12,668 nt of DNA from the NCBI GenBank assembly GCA_910585015.1, contig CAJUCT010000075.1:1-12668 (forward strand), in the 5' to 3' direction. Every line of letters begins with the position of its first letter. Positions within the stretch are counted from its first letter, which is position 1. Source of the stretch: an uncultured Acetatifactor sp. (GTDB lineage Bacteria; Bacillota; Clostridia; Lachnospirales; Lachnospiraceae). Under the pieces are notes generated by a model. It was not told the DNA's origin. It did no database searches and worked only from the letters and a program-made list of their open reading frames with translations. This document shows, in pieces, positions 1 to 6,114 of the stretch. The position numbers were made by a program, and so were the translations under genes.

Positions 1-266
1 AAGTGGTGTATAATTGCGCCCTCTTTCAGAGGGGGATTTTCCAGCTTGTCACTTTGGAAGCCAAATTTGCAAGCGGAATATCCAGAAGTCAGGAATCAGC
101 CGTACCGATTGTGCCATAGGCGGCATAAATCAGAACGCGCCCGGCTCGTTCTGATTTTTCCACACATGGAAAGCCGCCAATGTGAGCGCGCCCGGCTCGT
201 CCACGTTAAGACTTCCCGCAAAAATCAAGACGCACCCAGCGCACTTTGATTCTGGGACAGGCTTTT
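1..266. other. Non-coding structured region, possible oriT or leader
   Basis: No convincing gene is seen here; the open frames lack ribosome binding sites and family resemblance. The region lies just downstream of the minus-strand operon, where a relaxase gene often follows in elements of this kind. It holds a perfect hairpin, CCCTCT-TTC-AGAGGG (19-33), and three related palindromic units (listed separately). The hairpin density and position suggest an origin of transfer or an RNA leader. This is inference: no nick site was recognised. Confidence 0.4.
128..251. repeat. Array of three related 29-bp palindromic units
   Basis: Units lie at 128-156, 179-207 and 223-251. Each has two 10-nt arms around a 9-nt loop. 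Unit 1 arms are AATCAGAACG and CGTTCTGATT, perfectly complementary, around CGCCCGGCT. Unit 2 has the identical loop with imperfect arms AATGTGAGCG and CGTCCACGTT (7 of 10 paired). Unit 3 has arms AATCAAGACG and CACTTTGATT (7 of 10 paired) around CACCCAGCG. Units 1 and 2 share a 14-bp core, CGCGCCCGGCTCGT. Start-to-start spacing is 51 and 44 bp. The structure is seen directly; a role in transfer origin recognition or RNA control is inference. Confidence 0.7.
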
Positions 267-504
267 TTATCGTTCCTGCTGTCGGGGCTTCTTGTCAGGA
301 TAGAGCTTTCCGGCAACAACGGCGGCATGGCTCTTTATCTTGATTTCCCCCTCCTGCTCGCTGCATTTTGCGTTCCGGTAGCCTTCATCGGAGAGGAAGA
401 AGCGGAACCGCTCCCCCTTAAAACCGACAAAGCACTGCTTCTGTACTTGCACTGGTCAACAAAAATTGGACACTTAAATTGTATTTTTTGACATACAATC
501 TTTC

Positions 505-1428
505 TTATTTTACAGCCGCATATGTTTCCCTATACTGCCTTGGTGTTAAATATCCCAGAGAGTATGCTGGCCGTTCCTCATTGAAAAATTTTATATACGC
601 AGCCATTTCTTCTTCGATATTTTCACCCTGCAGATGAAAATCCGTGAACAGCTCTGATTTTATCCATCCGTTGATCGATTCCATTGCCGCATTGTCTGTA
701 GGTGTTCCGGCCCGTGACATGGAATGTATAATGCCGCAGGGTCCAAGCAGTTCATTATAGTTTTTGGATGCATATACGGATCCCTGGTCCGAATGCAGGA
801 CCATTTTATATTCCGGATATTGTTTCTTAAGCTCTATAAGGTCGTTCAAACCGCTGATATACGTCATGCGGTCTCCGCGCTTTGCTGACAGTGAATGGCT
901 CAGGATTTCGTTGTTCCACAGATCCATGTATAATGTCAGCTCATAATATACGCCCTTTAACCGGAATGCTGCCATGTCACTCACAATGCACTGCATCGGC
1001 CCATCAATTTTCAGCCCCGCCAGGATAAGGTTCGGATACACTTTTCGCGGTTCGCCCGGTTTTTTATACCGGTAATGCTTTGACTTGCTTTTTATGCCTG
1101 CAATTTTACAACATTTATGTGCATACGCATTTGAAATGTTAAGTCCTGTGTCCAGCCTTATTTTCGCGCTCAGCCACCGGTATCCATGTGACGGGTATTT
1201 CAGATGGTATTCCCGGAACAGAATGACATTGCCGGCAAGAGCCTTTGATTTCGGGGCCGGATCGCAGAGACGTTTCTTCCAATAGTAAAAACTGCTCCTT
1301 CGGATACCCATGGATTCACATAAAAGTCTGACAGGAAATTCGCCGGATAATTCCAGTATTATTTCATATTCCAGTTGTCGAAGATTGTGACGGTCTTCGC
1401 TGCACCATCCCCTTTCACTTCGTATCCT
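505..1428 (-). CDS. IS3-family transposase OrfB (DDE integrase), made by frameshift
   Basis: This is the catalytic subunit that cuts and joins the element ends. The -1 frame is open from the slippery site (AGG codon at 1428) to the stop at 505, 307 codons. An internal ATG at 1311 would give 268 aa, but the upstream part (Arg-Gln-Leu-Glu-Tyr-Glu-Ile...) looks like genuine OrfB sequence, so an OrfAB fusion of about 407 aa is expected. An HTH_21-like segment (His-Gly-Tyr-Arg-Trp) precedes the rve-type catalytic domain. Catalytic residues: Asp in IVSDMAAF, Asp in HSDQGS, and Glu in DNAAMES, the last exactly 35 residues after the second Asp. All three are present. The stop is 57 bp from the left IS end. 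Confidence 0.9.
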   Translation of the reverse strand, partial: RIRSERGWCSEDRHNLRQLEYEIILELSGEFPVRLLCESMGIRRSSFYYWKKRLCDPAPKSKALAGNVILFREYHLKYPSHGYRWLSAKIRLDTGLNISNAYAHKCCKIAGIKSKSKHYRYKKPGEPRKVYPNLILAGLKIDGPMQCIVSDMAAFRLKGVYYELTLYMDLWNNEILSHSLSAKRGDRMTYISGLNDLIELKKQYPEYKMVLHSDQGSVYASKNYNELLGPCGIIHSMSRAGTPTDNAAMESINGWIKSELFTDFHLQGENIEEEMAAYIKFFNEERPAYSLGYLTPRQYRETYAAVK

Positions 1429-1727
1429 TTTTTTAACCGCGCCTCACTGATCCGGGATTTTACCAATTCCTTAATCAGTTCATCCTTTGTCATGGATTCA
1501 TATTCAGACAGATCTGGTTCAGAAGAGTGCATACTGATTTGTACAGTGCTTTCTTCTTTTTGTATTCTGTTTTTTGGCGGAAGGCCGTTTACGTCCCTGT
1601 ACAGCCGCATATAATCCCTGGCTGTTCCCTCGCTGATACTGTATTTTATGGCTGCGTCAGTTTTACTTATTTCATTGTTGTAAATCTGTTTTCCAATGTC
1701 CAGCCGTTCTTGTCTTGTGTAACTCAT
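1359..1727 (-). CDS. IS3-family transposase OrfA (HTH DNA-binding subunit)
   Basis: This 122-aa protein binds the element ends and, on its own, usually limits transposition in IS3 elements. Residues 1-50 form a helix-turn-helix of the IS3 OrfA type (TRQERLDIGKQIY, then SKTDAAIKYSISEGTARDYMR). The C-terminal part is charged and helical. The ATG at 1727 follows AGGAGG with 8 nt spacing. The frame ends at 1359, past the A7 run at 1428-1434; a -1 slip there enters orfB. OrfA here is somewhat longer than the roughly 90-100 aa typical of IS3 members. Confidence 0.85.
   Translation of the reverse strand: MSYTRQERLDIGKQIYNNEISKTDAAIKYSISEGTARDYMRLYRDVNGLPPKNRIQKEESTVQISMHSSEPDLSEYESMTKDELIKELVKSRISEARLKKGYEVKGDGAAKTVTIFDNWNMK
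1428..1434 (-). promoter_or_regulatory. A7 slippery site for -1 frameshift (first IS3)
   Basis: On the minus strand orfA reads TTA AAA AAA GGA. The A AAA AAA heptamer lets the ribosome slip back one base and continue as AGG ATA CGA without a stop into orfB. Programmed -1 frameshifting producing OrfAB is well established for IS3 elements. No downstream stimulatory structure was worked out. Confidence 0.75.
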
Positions 1728-2187
1728 TTGGTAAACCTCCTGTTCATTTAATGGGGGAACAATGTTTATGCACTATATAGACAGTGTTAAATCTTAGCAT
1801 ATATCCTGTCCAAAATCTACCCCCTCCGTGTCCAGTTTTAGTATACCACTTCAACTTCCAGCGTAATCATGTGCCGGGTTTCCGGGTGGAACCGTTCTTT
1901 TCCTGACAGGTCATGTCCCTGCATGATTGGCTCCTGTGCCCTTGCCGCCGCAAGCCGCTGGCGGATGGAATTATCACGCTCTGTCAGGAACCGGGCTTTT
2001 GTTGCGGCAACAAACTGGCTGCACTCCGGCTCCGGTATCTTTTCCAGTTTTCGGATGGCGTTCTCCACGATTGCCTTTGTCAGTAAGTCCTTTATCACCG
2101 GCACGATTTCTTTCATGCCTGCAAGTGTTTCCGCCTTGGTCGGTGCGGCATACTGGTAGATAATGTCCAGCTCGCTTTTTGAAAATT

Positions 2188-2481
2188 TCATTCCGTGTCC
2201 TCCTTCCGGTTTTCGGTAAGAACCTGTGCCACAAGACGCTTCGTGTCGCCCCGGTGGAACAATACTTTTAAGATGGTGCTGACCTGCCCGTCCGTCACGG
2301 ATTCCGGGTGGGGGAGATGGCTTTCCAGCATTGCCCCTCTGGTGCAGAGCCGGTGCGTCCGTTCCTTCCGGTTCAGGGTCTTTATCTGGTGTTCCAGCAT
2401 TTTCTCCTTATGCTGCGCCCGCCGCAGTCTGGCTTCGGTCTTTTCAATCTCCTGATTCAGTTTTTCCAGCTTCTCATTCAT
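2188..2481 (-). CDS. DUF3847-family protein
   Basis: This 97-aa protein has a heptad-like, Lys/Glu-rich N-terminal half (residues 1-42) that should form a coiled coil, then a compact C-terminal part containing TRGAMLES and HRGDTKRLVAQVL. It resembles the DUF3847 family of small proteins found beside replication and relaxase genes of Firmicutes conjugative elements; the biochemical function is unknown. The ATG at 2481 is chosen over the longer frame from 2547: it has GGGAGG 9 nt upstream, and it overlaps the stop of the RepA_N-like gene (ATGAATGA), which implies translational coupling. Its own TGA overlaps the next gene's ATG. Confidence 0.75.
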   Translation of the reverse strand: MNEKLEKLNQEIEKTEARLRRAQHKEKMLEHQIKTLNRKERTHRLCTRGAMLESHLPHPESVTDGQVSTILKVLFHRGDTKRLVAQVLTENRKEDTE

Positions 2482-2812
2482 GGGCAGCGTCCTCCCTGGG
2501 GAGCAGGATATAGATGTGGCTGACCTCCCCGATTCCCTGACGGACACGCATAATCATCCCGGCCTGTTCCAGCTCGTTCAGGGAACGCTTGCAGGTCTGG
2601 GGGCTTCGGGAGAGTGCCGCCGCTATCTCCATGACGGGGAAGCGGATGAACAGAATCCCGTTGCTGTCCTCGGTTCCCCTTGTCAGGATTTCATCCAGCA
2701 GGCGGGCGTACATGACTTTTGCCGTATTGCTGACCGGAAGCCGGAGCATTGCCTTTGGGAGCGGCATACAGGGCGGCAGGGGCGTACTGGCTATCATAAA
2801 TTCACAATTCAT
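2474..2812 (-). CDS. Short RepA_N-like replication initiator, winged helix
   Basis: This 112-aa protein resembles the N-terminal winged-helix domain of RepA_N plasmid initiators. It has PLPKAML followed by SNTAKVMYARLLDEI, then a beta-wing stretch (NGILFIRFPVMEIAAALSRS), a recognition-helix region (SPQTCKRSLNELEQAGMI) and a closing hairpin (RQGIGEVSHIYIL). It is far shorter than full plasmid RepA proteins, so it may be a DNA-binding accessory or regulator rather than a complete initiator. The ATG at 2812 has AGGAGG 10 nt upstream and sits in the last codons of the Cys-rich gene. A longer 172-aa frame from 2992 exists only because of a frameshift in that upstream gene. Confidence 0.65.
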   Translation of the reverse strand: MNCEFMIASTPLPPCMPLPKAMLRLPVSNTAKVMYARLLDEILTRGTEDSNGILFIRFPVMEIAAALSRSPQTCKRSLNELEQAGMIMRVRQGIGEVSHIYILLPREDAAHE

Positions 2813-2992
2813 TGGGTGTTGTCCTCCTTTTGGCTCGTTTGGATTGGTAACGGGGGCAGTCGATAATGACAGCCCGGAAACTCTGCTTACATTCATGCTG
2901 GCATTTCCGGCAGAGTCCGTTGTAGCTTCTGCGCCCCGGTCGTTCAGGAAGAAAGCAAGTTCTTTCTTCCGCTTTTTTGACATTCTCGGCAT
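2802..2992 (-). pseudogene. Small Cys-rich, Lys/Arg-rich protein, disrupted by a 1-nt deletion
   Basis: The frame from the ATG at 2992 (GGAGG 4 nt upstream) encodes MPRMSKKRKKELAFFLNDRG and then loses its sense. In the neighbouring frame the sequence continues as SYNGLCRKCQHECKQSFRAV and on to TPNEL and a stop at 2802. Adding one base near 2932-2936 would join the two halves into a 63-aa basic protein with a CxxCxxxC motif, a likely zinc-binding site. Such short basic Cys proteins often head this operon type in Firmicutes elements. The deletion fuses the 5' half in frame with the RepA_N-like gene. A sequencing error is possible. Function is unknown. Confidence 0.7.
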
Positions 2993-3008
2993 AGTGCCTC
3001 CTTCATAG

Positions 3009-3050
3009 AAAAACCGCCCGATTCAGCAGTAACAGCCGGAATGGGCGGGC
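3009..3050 (-). terminator. Terminator-like hairpin in the operon leader, possible attenuator
   Basis: On the minus strand, CCGCCC (3048-3043) pairs with GGGCGG (3019-3014), extended by ATTC/GAAT with a one-base bulge. TTTTT follows directly (3013-3009). It sits 17 nt before the start codon of the first operon gene, so it would stop or modulate transcripts entering the operon. The plus strand also has a T run after the stem (3055-3060), so it could act in both directions. Confidence 0.5.
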
Positions 3051-3127
3051 AGTGGTTTTTTGTGTATCGTTTCGGGGCGATTTTCAGGGGAAATACAGCC
3101 GCAGAGCCTCCCCCCAAATCCCCCTTG

Positions 3128-3135
3128 GTATTACG
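3128..3135. repeat. Target-site duplication of IS1182-like element, left copy
   Basis: GTATTACG lies directly outside the left terminal repeat and is repeated at 6107-6114 directly outside the right one. The 8-bp direct repeat fixes the element's ends. Confidence 0.85.
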
Positions 3136-3154
3136 GAGGCCGCTGAAAAAGTAG

Positions 3155-3207
3155 ATACCACCGCCTATATTTGGTATAATATAATTATCAAATACAGGCG
3201 GTGGTAT
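3155..3207 (+). promoter_or_regulatory. Transposase promoter inside a 12-bp perfect inverted repeat
   Basis: ATACCACCGCCT (3155-3166) is perfectly complementary to AGGCGGTGGTAT (3196-3207), which ends one base before the ATG at 3209. Between the arms is TTGGTATAAT, an extended -10 (TGGTATAAT, hexamer at 3175-3180); no good -35 is seen. Transcripts starting near 3187 would lack the left arm, leaving the GGCGG/GGTGG ribosome site free. Transcripts reading in from outside would contain both arms and bury it. The structure is seen; the masking role is inferred from known insulation in IS10 and IS50. Confidence 0.65.
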
Positions 3208-4344
3208 CATGGTTGAGCAACAGCAGAAGTTAGTATTGAGTCCATATATGGACATATATGAATTAGTCATTCCCAAAGACAACCTGCTCCGGCAGATGAA
3301 AGAACTGGTTGATTTCAGTTTTATTTATGAAGAACTTATTGATAAATATTGTCTTAATAATGGACGGAATGCAGTTCCGCCTGTCAGGATGTTCAAATAC
3401 CTGCTCCTGAAATCTATTTATGATTTATCTGATATTGACGTTGTAGAACGTTCCAAATACGATATGTCCTTCAAATACTTTCTTGACATGGCGCCGGAAG
3501 AAGCAGTCATTAACCCAAGCTCCCTGACAAAATTCCGCAAGCTGCGCCTGAGGGATATGAACTTGTTAGACATGCTGATTGCAAAAACAGTCCGGATTGC
3601 ATTGGAAAAAGGCGTTATAAAATCAAAATCCATTCTTGTGGATGCAACCCATACAAAATCAAGGTACAACCAGAAAACGCCAAGGCAGGCGCTTCTGGAG
3701 CAATCAAAGAAACTGCGGCGTGCTGTTTATGAAATAGATGAATCAATGAAAGAACTGTTTCCAGCTAAAAACACAGAAGATTCTTTGGAAAAAGAGCTGG
3801 CATACTGCCATGCCCTGATTTCGGTTATCAAAGGAAAAGATGAGCTGTGCAGTTATCCGAAAGTAGAGGAAAAGCTGAACTTATTGGAGGAATCTGTAAC
3901 AGATGACCTGGAACATCTCGAAACTTCAAGAGACGCAGACGCAAAGACAGGGCATAAAACGGCAGATACCGCTTTCTTCGGATACAAGACGCATATAGCA
4001 ATGAGTGAGGAACGCATCATTACAGCAGCCACTGTCACCAGCGGCGAAAAGACAGATGGAAAAGAACTGCCGGAACTTGTGCGCAAAAGCAGGGAAGCCG
4101 GAATGGAAGTGGAAATGGTGATCGGGGATAAAGCCTATTCCGAACAGAAAAATATCGAAGCGGCGCAGGACGGCGGTTATGAACTGATTTCCAGGCTGAA
4201 CGGCATCATTACGCAGGGAAACCGGACAAAAGAGGATGAATTTGAATTTAATAAAGACGCGGGAATGTATGTTGTGGTCAAGCATTTTTGTAACACTTAT
4301 GGCTAAAAAATTCACTTTTTATTATGGAATAACACCGTCGCTTT

Positions 4345-5238
4345 TTACGATGCTATACGTGCCTGATAAGGAGTTCGGTATCCGTTAAAACTATGCGGAC
4401 GGACATGGTTATATTGGACATATGCAAATTCCTCCACTGTCTGATAAAGATCTTCCTCTTTCCGAAATTCATACAAATTTGTACATTCATTCTTCAACGT
4501 ATTAAAATACCTCTTCATTGGTGCATTATCGTATGGATATCCGGCTTTACTCATACTCTGGGTTACATGGACAGATTCGCAGAACTCCACAAATGCCTTG
4601 GATGTATACTGGAAACCCTGATCGCTGTGAAGGAGCAGTTCCCCTTTGATCTGCGGCTGGGAATCCAAGGCTTTTTGCAGTGTCCGTATTGCAAGATCAC
4701 TGGTGATACTGCGGTCGGTTATGCTGGCAACCACACTCCGGTCATACAGGTCTATGATTGTGCAGTTGTATCTCACTTCGTGGTCTGCAAGAAACAGATA
4801 TGTAAAATCAGTACACCATTTCTGGTTAACCGCAGCAGCCGTGAAATCCTGTTTTAACTTGTTTTCAAATACTTTGTGCAGTTTGCCATGTTCATAATCC
4901 GATTTTTTGGGACGCACGACAGAACGCAGGCCGAGTTCCGTATTCATGTATTTGTGTATGGTTGCTGCACTGTATCCATATCCCCTGCGATCCAAATAAA
5001 CGGTCATGCTTCTGTAACCATCAACCCCGCTGTGACTGTGGTAGATTTCTTCAATCTGTGCCAAAACCTCTGATTTTTTGGTATAATAATCCGCCTTCCG
5101 GTGTTTGCGGTAGTTGTAATAGGCGTTGGGACATATGGAAAGCCGTCTGAGCAGCCAGCGGATGCCAAACTCTTTATGATATTCATCTATGAATCGATAA
5201 GCCTCTAATCGATCTCCTTTGCAAAGAATGCCGCCGCT
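4345..5238 (-). CDS. IS3-family transposase OrfB, catalytic Glu replaced by Lys
   Basis: The -1 frame is open from the slippery site (AGC at 5238) to the stop at 4345, 297 codons. No ATG or GTG precedes the TTG at 5064, so expression should depend on OrfAB frameshifting (fusion about 381 aa). A HTH_21-like segment (VDGYRSMTVYLDRRG) is followed by the rve catalytic domain. The first Asp is in WCTDFTYL and the second in LLHSDQGFQY. The residue 36 positions after the second Asp, normally the Glu of NAPMERYF, is Lys (AAG in place of the expected GAG). The rest of the motif, DNAPM and RYFNTLKNE, is intact, so this looks like a recent inactivating transition. Confidence 0.85.
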   Translation of the reverse strand, partial: SGGILCKGDRLEAYRFIDEYHKEFGIRWLLRRLSICPNAYYNYRKHRKADYYTKKSEVLAQIEEIYHSHSGVDGYRSMTVYLDRRGYGYSAATIHKYMNTELGLRSVVRPKKSDYEHGKLHKVFENKLKQDFTAAAVNQKWCTDFTYLFLADHEVRYNCTIIDLYDRSVVASITDRSITSDLAIRTLQKALDSQPQIKGELLLHSDQGFQYTSKAFVEFCESVHVTQSMSKAGYPYDNAPMKRYFNTLKNECTNLYEFRKEEDLYQTVEEFAYVQYNHVRPHSFNGYRTPYQARIAS

Positions 5239-5489
5239 TTTTTTAAGAATGCCACTTCCTTTCTGGGTTCGTCATTTTCTCTTTTCAGTTTGAGGATTTC
5301 TTTCATGTTATCGTATTCGGCTTTTGATTCTGGGCTTGTCTGGCATTCTTCGCGGAACTGTTTACACCATGCAGAGATAGCAGCTTTGGATACACCGTAT
5401 TCTGCTGTGATACTTTTGTAGGTACGTCCTTCTTCCTCGTGGAGACGGACAATCTTCTTTTTAAATTCAAGAGTGTAATTTTGCGACAT
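5205..5489 (-). CDS. IS3-family transposase OrfA (HTH plus leucine zipper)
   Basis: This 94-aa protein has a typical helix-turn-helix (residues 4-45, TLEFKKKIVRL, then YKSITAEYGVSKAAISAWCKQF) and a C-terminal zipper ending FLKKAAAFFAKEID, like IS150/IS3-group OrfA. GAGGT lies about 8 nt before the ATG. In the zipper, ENDEPRKEV carries Pro where IS3 proteins usually have Leu (ENxELRKE); this should weaken the coiled coil that holds OrfA and OrfAB together. The stop at 5205 follows the slippery A7 by 33 nt. Confidence 0.85.
   Translation of the reverse strand: MSQNYTLEFKKKIVRLHEEEGRTYKSITAEYGVSKAAISAWCKQFREECQTSPESKAEYDNMKEILKLKRENDEPRKEVAFLKKAAAFFAKEID
5238..5244 (-). promoter_or_regulatory. 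A7 slippery site for -1 frameshift (nested IS3)
   Basis: orfA reads TTA AAA AAA GCG on the minus strand. Slipping back one base on A AAA AAA gives AGC GGC GGC and an open frame into orfB. It matches the slippery context of the other IS3 here, although the two elements are otherwise distinct. Confidence 0.75.
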
Positions 5490-6017
5490 AACTAAATACC
5501 TCTTTCTTGATTATTTTCAGTATATCTTATTAGCCACTCCTGTTACAACTTTATTATAGCACTTCAGTACCAGTGTAAGGCAGGACATCTGGCAGTCCGT
5601 AAATACCTGGACAGGCGTGAAAAAGAAAAGAAGAATAAAAATCCACGCATGACATACTATTTTGACGTTGAGAAATGTAAACGCTGCCCATACAGGGATG
5701 GGTGTTATAAGGAAGGTGCGAAAAAGAAAACATACAGTGAAACCCTCAAAAGCGATGCCCACAGTAAACAGGCAGAGTTTCAGGAGACAGAACACTTCAA
5801 AGAAAAAATGAAGGAGCGTTATAAGATAGAAGCAAAAAACAGCGAGTTAAAGCACAGGCATGGTTATGATACGGCGTCATCATCAGGCCTCATTAACATG
5901 GAGATGCAGGGGGCAATGGCTATATTTGCAGTAAACCTTAAGCGGATCATTAAGCTGATAAATGAAAAATAAGAGACTATATCTCTTGAAATAAAGGAAA
6001 TCTTTATCTGAATCACA

Positions 6018-6054
6018 AAAAATCCATCCGTCCATTCAAAACGGGTGGATTTTT
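6018..6054 (+). terminator. Rho-independent terminator of IS1182-like transposase
   Basis: The arms AAAAATCCATCCGT (6018-6031) and ACGGGTGGATTTTT (6041-6054) pair with one G-U exception around a 9-nt loop. The T run is part of the 3' arm. It follows the transposase stop by 45 nt and precedes the right terminal repeat. The A-rich 5' arm could make it work in both directions. Confidence 0.75.
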
Positions 6055-6106
6055 GCGTACATCAATAATTTAATATCAAAAAAATAGAATGTTTTTCAGC
6101 GGCCTC

Positions 6107-6114
6107 GTATTACG
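6107..6114. repeat. Target-site duplication of IS1182-like element, right copy
   Basis: GTATTACG matches 3128-3135 and directly abuts the right terminal repeat. Confidence 0.85.

Larger units (their letters stand above)
448..1853 (-). mobile_element. IS3-family insertion sequence (first copy), apparently complete
   Basis: The element is 1406 bp with TG...CA ends. The terminal inverted repeats align over 26 bp with 20 matches, including an internal TGGACAC block. A 3-bp target duplication, ACT, lies at 445-447 and 1854-1856, as expected for IS3-family elements. It encodes orfA and orfB on the minus strand with an A7 slippery site between them. The catalytic DD35E set in orfB is intact, so the element may be active. 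It splits a gene of the host element, and excising it with one ACT copy restores that gene's reading frame exactly, which independently confirms the boundaries. Confidence 0.9.
267..2191 (-). pseudogene. Conserved element protein of unknown function, split by IS3 insertion
   Basis: The 5' part runs from the ATG at 2191 down to 1854 and the 3' part from 447 down to the stop at 267. Removing the IS3 element and one ACT duplication restores a continuous 172-codon frame (171 aa), joining the Leu-Glu-Val before the insertion directly to Gln-Lys-Gln after it. The start overlaps the stop of the upstream DUF3847 gene (ATGA), with an AAGGAGG site 7 nt before the ATG, so it is the fourth gene of the operon. 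The 5' part alone would give a 117-aa product ending in a few IS-encoded residues. I do not recognise the family. The protein is charged and soluble, with no membrane segment, and ends in a Lys/Arg-rich tail. A role in element maintenance or transfer is inferred only from its neighbours. Confidence 0.8.
4270..5566 (-). mobile_element. IS3-family insertion sequence (second, nested in IS1182-like)
   Basis: The element is 1297 bp with TG...CA ends and imperfect terminal inverted repeats over 27 bp, sharing the block TTGTAACA. The 3-bp target duplication GTA lies at 4267-4269 and 5567-5569. Removing the element and one GTA restores the interrupted transposase gene exactly. It carries orfA and orfB on the minus strand. 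Its proteins and ends differ from those of the IS3 at 448-1853, so the two are different elements rather than copies. The catalytic Glu of orfB is replaced by Lys, so this copy is probably dead. Confidence 0.9.
3209..5972 (+). pseudogene. IS1182-like transposase, split by nested IS3
   Basis: Joining 3209-4269 to 5570-5972 restores one frame of 487 aa, a normal length for this family. The junction reads Gly-Met-Tyr-Gln-Cys. Residues 40-120 form a DUF772-like N-terminal domain. Likely catalytic residues are Asp145 (ILVDATHTKSRYN), Asp307 (VIGDKAYSE) and Glu441 (YKIEAKNSELK). A Cys cluster, CKRCPYRDGC (about 390-399), precedes the last acid. As it stands the 5' part runs into the IS3 and stops at 4306, giving a 365-aa product without the final acid, so it should be inactive. 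The start ATG at 3209 sits inside the masking hairpin described separately. Confidence 0.9.
3136..6106 (+). mobile_element. IS1182-like (DUF772) insertion sequence, disrupted by a nested IS3
   Basis: Perfect 15-bp terminal inverted repeats, GAGGCCGCTGAAAAA (3136-3150) and its complement (6092-6106), are bounded by 8-bp GTATTACG duplications. Without the nested IS3 and its extra GTA copy the element is 1671 bp and carries one transposase gene. The insertion lies between the start of the minus-strand RepA_N-like operon and the plus-strand XRE gene, beside a stem-loop at 6117-6135 in the target. It moves any promoter located right of 6114 about 3 kb from the operon. Confidence 0.9.

Noticed and set aside
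46..491. Plus-strand open frames at 46-249 and 246-491
   Set aside because: They run through the palindromic array and opposite the 3' part of the interrupted gene, have no ribosome binding sites and resemble nothing.
1974..3008. Several plus-strand frames of 60-139 codons opposite the RepA_N-like operon
   Set aside because: The minus-strand genes here have overlapping starts and stops and strong ribosome sites; the plus-strand frames are antisense shadows with Pro/Ser/Arg-rich composition.
2944..3282. Minus-strand 112-codon frame reading from the IS1182-like element into the operon leader
   Set aside because: It crosses the terminal repeat and target duplication of the insertion and the leader hairpin, so it is an accident of the insertion.
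448..5566. The two IS3 elements considered as copies of one element that could form a composite transposon
   Set aside because: Their ends, OrfA and OrfB sequences and target duplications differ, and the inner one sits inside another IS with its own duplication.
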